Positions 44,239 through 51,445 of a stretch of 51,445 nucleotides of DNA are shown piece after piece. The position numbers were made by a program, and so were the translations under genes. Source of the stretch: CAYRQP01 sp964426545 (lineage in GTDB: Bacteria; Fermentibacterota; Fermentibacteria; Fermentibacterales; JCC-6); the NCBI GenBank assembly GCA_964426545.1, contig CAYRQP010000014.1:1-51445 (forward strand), read 5' to 3'. Every line of letters starts with the position of its first letter. Positions within the stretch are counted from its first letter, which is position 1. Under the pieces are notes generated by a model. It searched no databases, was not told the origin of the DNA, and was given only the letters and a program-made list of their open reading frames with translations.

Positions 44239-46629
44239 ATGAATAAAAAAACGATTGGAATCCTCGCAGGCAGTTTCCTGCTTGCAGGTATTCTGCTTTG
44301 GATATGTATTGGTTATTTCAGCAGAATTTCACTTGCAGATATTGATCCGGACGTTGTTCTTACAATCAGAAGCGACAAAACTCTGAATGAAGTCGATGAG
44401 CGGATCTACAGTCAGTTCCTCGAACACATCTGTCATTCTGTTGACGGTGGTCTGCATGCTGAACTTATCCGAAACAGGAGCTTTGAAGAGATGGAGGGTA
44501 AGGGACTTTGGTTTGGAACCGGAATTATTTCTCAATTCATCAACGATAACTGTTCAACCATATTCTTCGGCGATAGTCTGAGTACAAATTTCGAATTTCT
44601 CTTTTCAGCCAGAATCCTCGAGTTTGCTGTGGTTTCAGCGATAATCAATGCAAAAGATATCGATAATTATTCAGAGTGTACTTTTTCCGCCGGCTACCGT
44701 TCTAATTTTGTTACTTTCTGTGAAGGGGATACTGTGCTGAAGAGATTGAATATCCCCTGCAGGTTCGAATATTTCAACTGGCATGATATCAGGGTGCGCT
44801 GTGAAGACCGCAGCACAACAGTGTGGTGTGATGATATACAGATTATCGAGGTTACTAGTCCGGATGTACCTGTTTCCGGAATGCTCGGGTTGCGGACAAT
44901 GGCCGGAGCAGTGCAGTTTCGTGATATTAAAGTAAGAGACCTCAGCGGAGGACTGTTATTTTCAAGTGTTCCCGAACTTCCCTTTCCGACAGATGAAACA
45001 GAATTCACACATTGGGAGAGTTACGGCAGCGGAAAGATCATTCCTTCAAACAAAGAACCTCTAAACAGCGGGTTTTGTGCAGCTATAACTTCACAGGACA
45101 GTGAAACAGGACTACGCCAGAACGGCATCTGTATTCAGAAGGGTGAAGCATATTCAGGTTCGGTCTGGATTCAGAGGTTCGGAGAGGGTGGGAAAATCAC
45201 AGTACGTCTACTGGATGGTTCGCTGGTACTGGATGAAACGGTGTTACCTGTAAATGGAGACGGCTGGAATGAATATGACTATGTATTCGAATCAAACGTA
45301 GATTCAGACTCCGCTTCAATACAGATAGGTTTCGACGGAACCGGCACGGTTTGGCTGGATCAGATCAGCCTTATTTCTGAGGAATGGGCGGAAAATGATA
45401 ATCTCCGAGTCGATCTTGCGGATGCCATAGAATCTATCAGACCCATCCTTATAAGATGGCCCGGAGGAGCCTTTGCCTCATTCTACAACTGGAAGGATGG
45501 AATCGGTCCGATAGAAGAACGGTCAGTCTATCCCAAACCCAGATGGGATGGGATGGATACAAATGCATTCGGCACGGATGAGTTCATGATGCTTTGTGAA
45601 CGGGTCGGAGCAGAACCTGTTCTCGTGATAAATGTTGGTCAATTCACTCCTGACGAGCGTGATTCCTACATACAAAATGCATCTGATTGGCTTGAATACT
45701 GTAATGGTTCGAGTGATACACATTGGGGAAGTGTCCGTATAGAGAACGGACATCCGGAACCACATAATGTCAGATATTGGGAGATTGATAATGAAGTATG
45801 GGATATTGGAATAGATGAGTATTCGACGATTCTCCACGAGTTTATATCGGCTCTCAGATCAATTGCCCCCGACATCGAAATAATCGCCTGCGGAAGCAGG
45901 TCATTCGACTGGAATCTCGAGCTGATACATACTGCCGGCGAGATAATTGATTACATAAGCATGCATCATTACGAGAATCCCGAAGAGTTCGCATCAGCTC
46001 CTGCCGAGAGAGAAAAGGACTTACTGGAAGTAGCAGCGGTGATTAGCGAGATGCCCGGAATAGACATAGGGTTATTTTACTCGGAATGGAATGCAGATTG
46101 TACAGATTGGAGAACCGGCTTGTATGCAGCAGGGATTCTGAATGTTTTCGAACGAAACGGGGATATTGTGAAGATATCCAGTCCTGCTCTTTTTCTGCGT
46201 CATGTCGATTCAGAGCCCTGGAACAATGCACTTGTGAACTTCGATAACAATACCTGGTTTCCTGCTCCAAACTATGTTGTCATGAAACTGTGGCGGGAAT
46301 CGTATGCTCCCAACAGAGTCTCTGTTGACGGCCACATTGGTTTTATCGATGCTGTTGCAACGAGTACAGAAGACGGAGAAACACTATATTTGAAGATGAT
46401 AAACACCGCTGATTCACTCATTGCGGTCGGAGTTGAAACTCCGAATTCTGAAATAGGATATTCAGACGCTGAATTAAGCCTTATTGCTCCGGGGGACCTG
46501 CATGCTGAAAACACGCTCGACAACCCCGATTCAGTTAAAGTAGAGACGCGTGCAATCGGGATACAGGACAATTATACTCTGTTCGAACTGCCGGCGTTCT
46601 CGGCAGCGGTTCTGAAAATTAGTGATTAA
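44239..46629 (+). CDS. GH51 alpha-L-arabinofuranosidase, membrane-anchored
   Basis: The 796-residue enzyme removes arabinose side chains from plant or algal polysaccharides. An N-terminal anchor or signal helix (IGILAGSFLLAGILLWICIG) is followed by the GH51 start IYSQFLEHICHSVDGGLHAELIRNRSFE. A concanavalin-like domain lies at about 110-240 and a CBM4/9-like domain at about 250-390 (TVWLDQISLIS). The TIM barrel then carries RWPGGAFASFYNWKDGIGP, acid/base E519 in WEIDNEVW and nucleophile E616 in LFYSEWN, and a C-terminal beta domain follows. The ATG at 44239 is preferred to 44197 because that one lies inside the preceding terminator. No sugar transporter is adjacent. Confidence 0.88.
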   Translation: MNKKTIGILAGSFLLAGILLWICIGYFSRISLADIDPDVVLTIRSDKTLNEVDERIYSQFLEHICHSVDGGLHAELIRNRSFEEMEGKGLWFGTGIISQFINDNCSTIFFGDSLSTNFEFLFSARILEFAVVSAIINAKDIDNYSECTFSAGYRSNFVTFCEGDTVLKRLNIPCRFEYFNWHDIRVRCEDRSTTVWCDDIQIIEVTSPDVPVSGMLGLRTMAGAVQFRDIKVRDLSGGLLFSSVPELPFPTDETEFTHWESYGSGKIIPSNKEPLNSGFCAAITSQDSETGLRQNGICIQKGEAYSGSVWIQRFGEGGKITVRLLDGSLVLDETVLPVNGDGWNEYDYVFESNVDSDSASIQIGFDGTGTVWLDQISLISEEWAENDNLRVDLADAIESIRPILIRWPGGAFASFYNWKDGIGPIEERSVYPKPRWDGMDTNAFGTDEFMMLCERVGAEPVLVINVGQFTPDERDSYIQNASDWLEYCNGSSDTHWGSVRIENGHPEPHNVRYWEIDNEVWDIGIDEYSTILHEFISALRSIAPDIEIIACGSRSFDWNLELIHTAGEIIDYISMHHYENPEEFASAPAEREKDLLEVAAVISEMPGIDIGLFYSEWNADCTDWRTGLYAAGILNVFERNGDIVKISSPALFLRHVDSEPWNNALVNFDNNTWFPAPNYVVMKLWRESYAPNRVSVDGHIGFIDAVATSTEDGETLYLKMINTADSLIAVGVETPNSEIGYSDAELSLIAPGDLHAENTLDNPDSVKVETRAIGIQDNYTLFELPAFSAAVLKISD

Positions 46630-46658
46630 ACAGATAGACTCAATAGAAAGGTTTAAGT

Positions 46659-47057
46659 GTGGAAATGGAAATTACTTTCCCCGGGGGAAAAAGGGTAGAT
46701 GCATCTTTTGGAGACTTTACAATTAAGACTGATCAGAGAATAGCCGGTGGTGGTGAGAATTCCGCTCCAAACCCCTTCGATTATTTTCTGGCATCGATGG
46801 GTACCTGTGCCGGCATATTCGTATTGTCATTCTGCTCAAGCCGCGGTATCTCCACGGATGACATTAAACTTGTTCAGCGCACGGTTGTTGACCCGGAACT
46901 GGGGATGGTCGGTGAAGTCGAAATTGAAATAGTCCTTCCCGCAGATTTCCCGGAGAAGTATGTAGAGACAGTTGCCCGTGCAGCCGGATTATGTGCTGTG
47001 AAAAAACATATTGCAAAAGCTCTGCCGAAGTTCAATGTCACTGCGGTCAGGAAGTAA
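46659..47057 (+). CDS. OsmC-like protein
   Basis: The 132-residue protein has the OsmC/YhfA fold signature (FGDFTIKTDQRIAGGGENSAPNPFDYFLASMGTCAG), a Cys at the usual peroxidatic position in GTCAGIFVLSFC, and a later Cys in LCAVKKHI. OsmC proteins reduce organic hydroperoxides with paired Cys, but the YhfA-type branch is uncharacterised. The start is GTG at 46659 behind AAAGG; the ATG two codons later is the alternative. Confidence 0.85.
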   Translation: MEMEITFPGGKRVDASFGDFTIKTDQRIAGGGENSAPNPFDYFLASMGTCAGIFVLSFCSSRGISTDDIKLVQRTVVDPELGMVGEVEIEIVLPADFPEKYVETVARAAGLCAVKKHIAKALPKFNVTAVRK

Positions 47058-47060
47058 CAC

Positions 47061-47531
47061 TTATTCTTCTGAATAACCTTCCCGGAACCTGAGTATTCGT
47101 CCCGGATTGCCTGCTACAACGGCACCGGGTGGAACATCTTTTGTTACTACAGTGCCAGCGCCTATAATCGCATCTTTGCCTATGGTCACCGGCAGTATGG
47201 TAGCATTCGAGCCGATACTGACGCCGTCTTCGATAACAGTGCCCATCCAGTCTGCAGGGTCGGGTTGCGGGGGATAGATGTCGTTGATGAACATTACCCC
47301 GTGTGCGATGAAGCAATCACTTCCGATTGATACCATTTCACATACAAAACTATGGCTCTGCACCCGCGTTCTGTCGCCGATGATCACACCTTTTTGAATC
47401 TCTGTGAAACAACCGATCATGCTGTCTTCTCCGACAGTGCATCCGTACATGTTCACGAAATTCCAGACTTTTGTACCCTTGCCTATCGTGCAGTCATTGA
47501 TTATCTGCAGGTTATTCGGTTCGAAATCCAT
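47061..47531 (-). CDS. Left-handed beta-helix acyltransferase (hexapeptide repeats)
   Basis: The 156-residue protein is made of isoleucine/valine-rich hexapeptide repeats (IGKGTKVWNFVNMYGCTVGEDSMIG, ATILPVTIGKDAIIGAGTVVTKDVPPGAVVAGNPGRIL). This pattern matches WbpD/WlbB-type N-acetyltransferases of nucleotide-sugar synthesis, including the HGVMFINDIYPP segment typical of that group. It may modify a surface-polysaccharide sugar; the partner genes are absent from this window. It converges with the OsmC gene (3-base gap) and is divergent from lepA. Confidence 0.85.
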   Translation of the reverse strand: MDFEPNNLQIINDCTIGKGTKVWNFVNMYGCTVGEDSMIGCFTEIQKGVIIGDRTRVQSHSFVCEMVSIGSDCFIAHGVMFINDIYPPQPDPADWMGTVIEDGVSIGSNATILPVTIGKDAIIGAGTVVTKDVPPGAVVAGNPGRILRFREGYSEE

Positions 47532-47597
47532 TTGGCTCCCTTCGTTTTGAATAGCATGAACTACCTATCATATTACTTTTTCAATTGAAGGAGGATT

Positions 47598-49394
47598 GTG
47601 CCACAAAGAAAGAAAATTCGAAATTTCTGCATTATTGCACATATCGACCACGGTAAGTCCACATTGGCAGACAGGCTTCTACAAGCAACCGGTACTGTAT
47701 CGAAGCGGGATTTTCACGACCTGATGCTCGACTCGATGGACATTGAACAGGAGCGGGGCATTACTATCAAGAGTACCGCTGTGAGTATGGACTATACATC
47801 GAATAACGGAGATGAGTACGAGCTCAATCTCATCGACACTCCCGGGCACGTGGATTTCTCCTATGAAGTATCACGGGCTCTTGCGTCCTGTGAAGGTGCT
47901 CTTCTTGTAGTCGATGCGGCGCAGGGGGTGGAAGCGCAGACAGTTGCAAACCTGTATAAGGCAATGGATCAGGATCTGTTGATCATTCCCGTTATAAATA
48001 AGATAGACCTTCAATCAGCAGACATTCTCGCAGTGATGGGTGAGATTGAAGATGAACTTGGATTGAATGTGGATGATATCGTTCAGGTATCAGCCAAGAC
48101 GGGAGTCGGCATAGAGGATTTGCTTGAAGTAATAGCGGAAAAAATACCTGCACCTGTCGGGAGTTCTGATTCACCCCTGAAAGCAAGGGTATTCGACAGC
48201 ATGTATGACGCATACCGCGGGGTTGTTGTCTACTTCCGGATAGAAGAAGGTTCGATTTCCACAAATGATGGAGTGCTCCTGATGGGAGCGGGAGCGGAGT
48301 ATCAGGTAATCGAAGTAGGACACTTCAAAATCAAGAGAGAGCCCTGCCAGACTCTTACCGCGGGAGAAGTGGGGTATCTGATAGCCGGTATAAAGTCAGT
48401 TTCAGATGTTCGTTCAGGTGATACTCTTACGACCATAGACAATCCTGCTTCCACACCACTCGAGGGTTATGAAGAGATAAAACCGGTTGTGTTTTCCTCC
48501 ATATTTCCGGTTGCTTCGGAGGATTATGATGACCTGACTGCAGCACTCGAACGGTTAAAACTCAATGATGCCTCTCTGATGTATGAAAAAGTATCATCAC
48601 CCGGACTTGGTTTTGGTTTTCGGTGCGGATTTCTGGGACTGCTTCATCTCGAAGTTGTCCAGGAAAGGCTCGAAAGGGAATTTAACCTGGCTCTTGTCCT
48701 GACAGCTCCAACCGTTCTCTACAGGATTACTCTTACGTCCGGAGAGGTTCTGTTTGTGGATAATCCGGTTAAGTATCCCAATCCTGCAGAAATCGAGACA
48801 ACCGAAGAACCCTACACAAAAATATCGATAATCATGCCTGATAAATACATGGGACCGGTCACAGAACTAATTCTCGACAGACGGGGAGATAGCTATACAA
48901 ATCTGTATGTGGGAGCACAACGTGTTGAGATAACGGCGGACATGCCCCTCGGAGAAATCGTCTATGATTTCTATGATCACTTGAAATCAGTAACGCAGGG
49001 TTATGGTTCATTCGACTACGAACCGTCAGGATATAGGGAAAGCGACCTTGTGAAGGTAGAAGTTCTTGTGAATCATGAAAAGGTCGAAGCTCTTTCGATG
49101 CTTGTTCACCGTGACCGGGCATACCCCTGGGCAAAAAAGGTCTGCGAAAACCTCAAAGAAGAAATCCCCCGCCAGCAGTTCAAGATACCTATTCAGGGTG
49201 CAATAGGGGGTACGATAATCGCAAGGACAACGATTAATGCTCTCAGAAAAGATGTTACCGCCAAGTGTTACGGCGGAGATATCACCCGAAAGCGTAAACT
49301 ACTCGAGAAGCAGAAGGTCGGCAAAAAGCGTATGAAGATGGTCGGCAAGGTCGCGATCCCCCAAAAAGCCTTCCTCGCCGTCCTAAGAAAGTAG
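47598..49394 (+). CDS. lepA: Elongation factor 4 (LepA), back-translocating GTPase
   Basis: The 598-residue protein is a full-length LepA: G1 AHIDHGKST (residues 14-22), the RGITIKS switch region, DTPGHVDF, NKID, and the unique C-terminal domain ending in KCYGGDITRKRKLLEKQKVGKKRMK...GKVAIPQKAFLAVL. It binds the ribosome and remodels stalled translation complexes. The GTG start has GAAGGAGGAT upstream. An inverted-repeat element starts three bases after the stop. Confidence 0.97.
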   Translation: MPQRKKIRNFCIIAHIDHGKSTLADRLLQATGTVSKRDFHDLMLDSMDIEQERGITIKSTAVSMDYTSNNGDEYELNLIDTPGHVDFSYEVSRALASCEGALLVVDAAQGVEAQTVANLYKAMDQDLLIIPVINKIDLQSADILAVMGEIEDELGLNVDDIVQVSAKTGVGIEDLLEVIAEKIPAPVGSSDSPLKARVFDSMYDAYRGVVVYFRIEEGSISTNDGVLLMGAGAEYQVIEVGHFKIKREPCQTLTAGEVGYLIAGIKSVSDVRSGDTLTTIDNPASTPLEGYEEIKPVVFSSIFPVASEDYDDLTAALERLKLNDASLMYEKVSSPGLGFGFRCGFLGLLHLEVVQERLEREFNLALVLTAPTVLYRITLTSGEVLFVDNPVKYPNPAEIETTEEPYTKISIIMPDKYMGPVTELILDRRGDSYTNLYVGAQRVEITADMPLGEIVYDFYDHLKSVTQGYGSFDYEPSGYRESDLVKVEVLVNHEKVEALSMLVHRDRAYPWAKKVCENLKEEIPRQQFKIPIQGAIGGTIIARTTINALRKDVTAKCYGGDITRKRKLLEKQKVGKKRMKMVGKVAIPQKAFLAVLRK

Positions 49395-49396
49395 CG

Positions 49397-49531
49397 GTAC
49401 CATACGTCACTTCTTCCACTTATTACGACACCTAACTTCCTGTTAAAAGCAATAAAAATTCCAGTACGTAAATTATACAACAAAACTATTGCTAAACCTG
49501 ACAACTGAGTGGAAGGAGTGACGTACGGTAC
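49397..49531. mobile_element. Short inverted-repeat element (24-bp arms)
   Basis: Arms at 49397-49420 (GTACCATACGTCACTTCTTC...) and 49508-49531 are complementary with two mismatches and enclose 87 non-coding AT-rich bases. A single similar arm lies at 27006-27029. It looks like a MITE or REP-type element lying between the ends of two converging genes, and might also act as a terminator. Confidence 0.6.
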
Positions 49532-49541
49532 TCTTGCACTG

Positions 49542-51245
49542 TTACAGGCGGAGCATCCTTGTCACTGTGTGTCGACCGCCGGTTTCAACCTTCGCAAAGT
49601 AGATTCCCGGGGCTGTTCTTTCTCCATCGAAAGCGGTACCATCCCATGTCAGAGTTGCATTGCCGTCACTGGTTACCGTTGCTGCAAGAGTGTTTACCAT
49701 TCTGCCTGAAGCATCGTAAATGCAGATCTCGGGTGAATCAGACAAAGCAAAACCACAACCGCTTAACTGAATGGTAACAGCTGAAACAAATGGATTCGGC
49801 GAAGCCTGAAGCGTCACTGTGGTTTCGGACCGGACAGAAGATGCAATTCCTTCTTCAGAAGCAGCTGTGAAGTAATATCCCGGGCTACCGGAAGAAGAAA
49901 TTCCGGCCACAACAAGAATGACTTCATCACTGGTGCCTGTAAGGTCGGGAATTTCAAGTGCACCCATTTGGGTATCTTCGTCCAGTGTCATACGGAAGAC
50001 CTCGGTAACGCCTGTTTCGTACTGTGCCAGTCCCCAGACTCCATAAACATTGTTGTCAGAGCCGTCGAAGGAGAGGTAGAGCGTTTCAAAGTCATCGAAA
50101 TCCCTGAAACGGTAATAGTCCGTCCCCCAGCGGTTCACAGTTTTGTAAATATCACTCACAGGATATGAACTATAGGTCCCTGCTACTCCAAATGCGGGAA
50201 GGTCATCGCCTTCATACCCAAACCGTCCGTCTGCAAGAGTCGGGTCATCGAGAAAATTGGCAACTGCCCAGTCAGCGAAAACATCAGTGAAATTTTCACT
50301 GTAGCCAAGGTCATCGAGTACCTGTTCGTAGCCTGCAATGGAATTCTGCGGTTCATTCACAACAGCCAGTATGGCAGGATGTCCGCCGTACCTTTCGTAA
50401 AAGTAAAGCGACCAGAGATAGGTCTTAATGTAATCCGCCCAGGTGCCGTCCCAGACGACAAGGGACTGGTCGGGATTGCTGTTGAATGCGGAGATGTTAT
50501 CAGGATTCCCAAAAAACCACATTGCAAGTTCGGACAGCCCTTCATTTACCCAGGATAGTTCATCATCGTCATAATTCCAATGAATCATGTGCTGGAACTC
50601 ATGCGCAGCAACAGCCAGCATATAATCACCACTTGGTCCGCCTGAACTCATGGTGTTGAGATATAGAACTTCACATTCATTACTGTGATATTCCGGATAT
50701 GTTCCCTCAGGATACTCATCGAACCAGAAGAAAAAGCCGTCAGCCGAAATTACAAAGTCAAGCCACATAAGGTAAATGTGACGGTCATCATCGAGTTCAT
50801 CAGGCGGCTTTCCGAAAGCAGTGCTGTCCACTTCGAAAATCCCCTGTTCCGGATACGGACCAATACTTTTGTTTTCCCAGTATTCGAGAATCGAATCGAC
50901 ATCTGCCTGATCTATGGAGACCAGCCATTCCTCATCCCGTACAACAACATATGCGCGGTCGCTCTTTCCCCGAACTGTGCAGACACACTGTTCGAAGTGC
51001 GGCGGCATCGGGTCGTGCAACCAGAGCCACCATATCCAGGAATCTCCCACTTCGGGGTTGTCAGGGGGGGAAGTCAGTAACCCGGGTGCATCCAGATAAA
51101 CGTCCGGGCCTATCTCACCCGGTACGGGCATGACAATATCGTGGGGAGTCATCTCTCCGCAGGCGTATTCATCTTCAGAAGCGGTTGCAGGATTATTTGC
51201 GAAGAGGAGTGTGCAGGTAATGAATAGAGTGAATGAGAGTCTCAT
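49542..51245 (-). CDS. Secreted HExxH metallopeptidase with FlgD-like sorting domain
   Basis: The 567-residue exported protein has a signal peptide (MRLSFTLFITCTLLFANNPATA). The zinc site AAHEFQHMIHW (His215, Glu216, His219) is followed by a third ligand in WVNEGLSEL (Glu235), a gluzincin arrangement similar to the M30/immune-inhibitor-type peptidases of this phylum group. Residues of about 365-480 are a beta domain. The final 85 (LQASPNPFVSAVTIQLSG...WDGTAFDGERTAPGIYFAKVE) are a sorting tail. It should digest extracellular protein. Confidence 0.85.
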   Translation of the reverse strand: MRLSFTLFITCTLLFANNPATASEDEYACGEMTPHDIVMPVPGEIGPDVYLDAPGLLTSPPDNPEVGDSWIWWLWLHDPMPPHFEQCVCTVRGKSDRAYVVVRDEEWLVSIDQADVDSILEYWENKSIGPYPEQGIFEVDSTAFGKPPDELDDDRHIYLMWLDFVISADGFFFWFDEYPEGTYPEYHSNECEVLYLNTMSSGGPSGDYMLAVAAHEFQHMIHWNYDDDELSWVNEGLSELAMWFFGNPDNISAFNSNPDQSLVVWDGTWADYIKTYLWSLYFYERYGGHPAILAVVNEPQNSIAGYEQVLDDLGYSENFTDVFADWAVANFLDDPTLADGRFGYEGDDLPAFGVAGTYSSYPVSDIYKTVNRWGTDYYRFRDFDDFETLYLSFDGSDNNVYGVWGLAQYETGVTEVFRMTLDEDTQMGALEIPDLTGTSDEVILVVAGISSSGSPGYYFTAASEEGIASSVRSETTVTLQASPNPFVSAVTIQLSGCGFALSDSPEICIYDASGRMVNTLAATVTSDGNATLTWDGTAFDGERTAPGIYFAKVETGGRHTVTRMLRL

Positions 51246-51362
51246 GGTGTATCCTTTCGTTAACCTAGCGGACGCAGCAAACTACGTCCCGATTGTTACA
51301 AACTGTTACATTTCTGTAATATTCTGTAATATACTAATCTATATATTACTATGGGATTTCTG
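51246..51362. other. Upstream region of the peptidase gene
   Basis: No gene is seen. A GCGGACGCAGCAA sequence at about 51270 is an isolated copy of the core of the tandem repeat that follows. Confidence 0.4.
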
Positions 51363-51445
51363 GGACCCAGCAAGGTAAACCAAGCGGACCCAGCAAGGAT
51401 AACCGACGGACGCAGCAAGGATAACCGACGGACGCAGCAAGGATA
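51363..51445 (+). repeat. 22-bp tandem repeat reaching the window end
   Basis: Units start at 51363 (23 bp), 51386, 51408 and 51430 (cut off), with consensus GGACGCAGCAAGGATAACCG plus AC. The first unit differs most, and the last two complete their shared part identically. The array probably continues beyond the window. Confidence 0.85.

Noticed and set aside
51363..51445. CRISPR array
   Set aside because: Units are directly adjacent, without unique spacers.

Overview
The window looks like a contig from an uncultured, anaerobic or microaerophilic, diderm bacterium of the FCB (Bacteroidetes/Chlorobi/Fibrobacteres) neighbourhood. A Fermentibacteria/Aegiribacteria-like lineage is my best guess, but it is inferred from gene style only. 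Supporting signs are a TonB-dependent receptor, several secreted proteins ending in a FlgD-like/type IX-style C-terminal sorting domain, an oxygen-independent class III ribonucleotide reductase, tungstate uptake, and a selenocysteine tRNA. There are no rRNA genes and no prophage. The only mobile DNA is short inverted-repeat elements and degraded genes.

Layout. 1-4.5 kb: a ChaN-like protein, a higBA module whose toxin carries two nonsense codons, and a large secreted FG-GAP/UnbV protein. 4.5-7.1 kb: a Fic enzyme with an AbiEi-like N-terminus behind a repeat-rich promoter, then a decayed secreted-protein gene. 7.1-10.8 kb: a tupABC tungstate transporter, a metallophosphoesterase and a small Cys-rich protein. 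10.9-12.6 kb: a broken AbiE toxin-antitoxin pair joined to the remnant of a secreted protein. 12.6-15.8 kb: nrdD-nrdG on the minus strand. Here the glycyl-radical domain of NrdD is a separate 57-codon overlapping gene, and NrdR-like boxes lie upstream. 16.1-17.4 kb: a decayed DUF4143-type ATPase. 17.4-20.7 kb: HPP and M16 genes on the minus strand. 20.9-25.9 kb: nitrilase, guaA, two half-size permeases, a lipoprotein, a DUF6150-like repeat protein and a PrsW-like protein. 26-30.2 kb: a YitT-like protein, an M50-like membrane protein, and a monoglyceride lipase overlapping glycerol kinase.

30.2-35.6 kb is the most interesting stretch. It holds inverted-repeat elements, tRNA-Sec, a TonB-dependent receptor and, divergently transcribed, an exported thioredoxin-like selenoprotein. 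In that protein a UGA replaces the first Cys of a CxxC motif, and a hairpin with a GGUC apical loop follows it at the spacing seen in the E. coli fdhF SECIS. A YVTN-type propeller lipoprotein follows. 35.7-39.5 kb: alpha-glucan phosphorylase and an intact AbiE toxin-antitoxin pair with a clear promoter/operator. 39.5-46.6 kb: a gingipain-like C25 peptidase, a VIT/von Willebrand A protein with a TonB-like C-terminus, and a GH51 arabinofuranosidase. 46.6-51.4 kb: an OsmC-like protein, a hexapeptide acyltransferase, lepA, a secreted HExxH peptidase and a 22-bp tandem repeat that runs off the end of the window.

Functionally the genes suggest an anaerobe that digests proteins, glucans, arabinan and glycerides outside the cell. 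It uses W and Se cofactors and carries several toxin-antitoxin-type modules in different stages of decay. The two observations most worth testing are the exported UxxC selenoprotein and the split NrdD.
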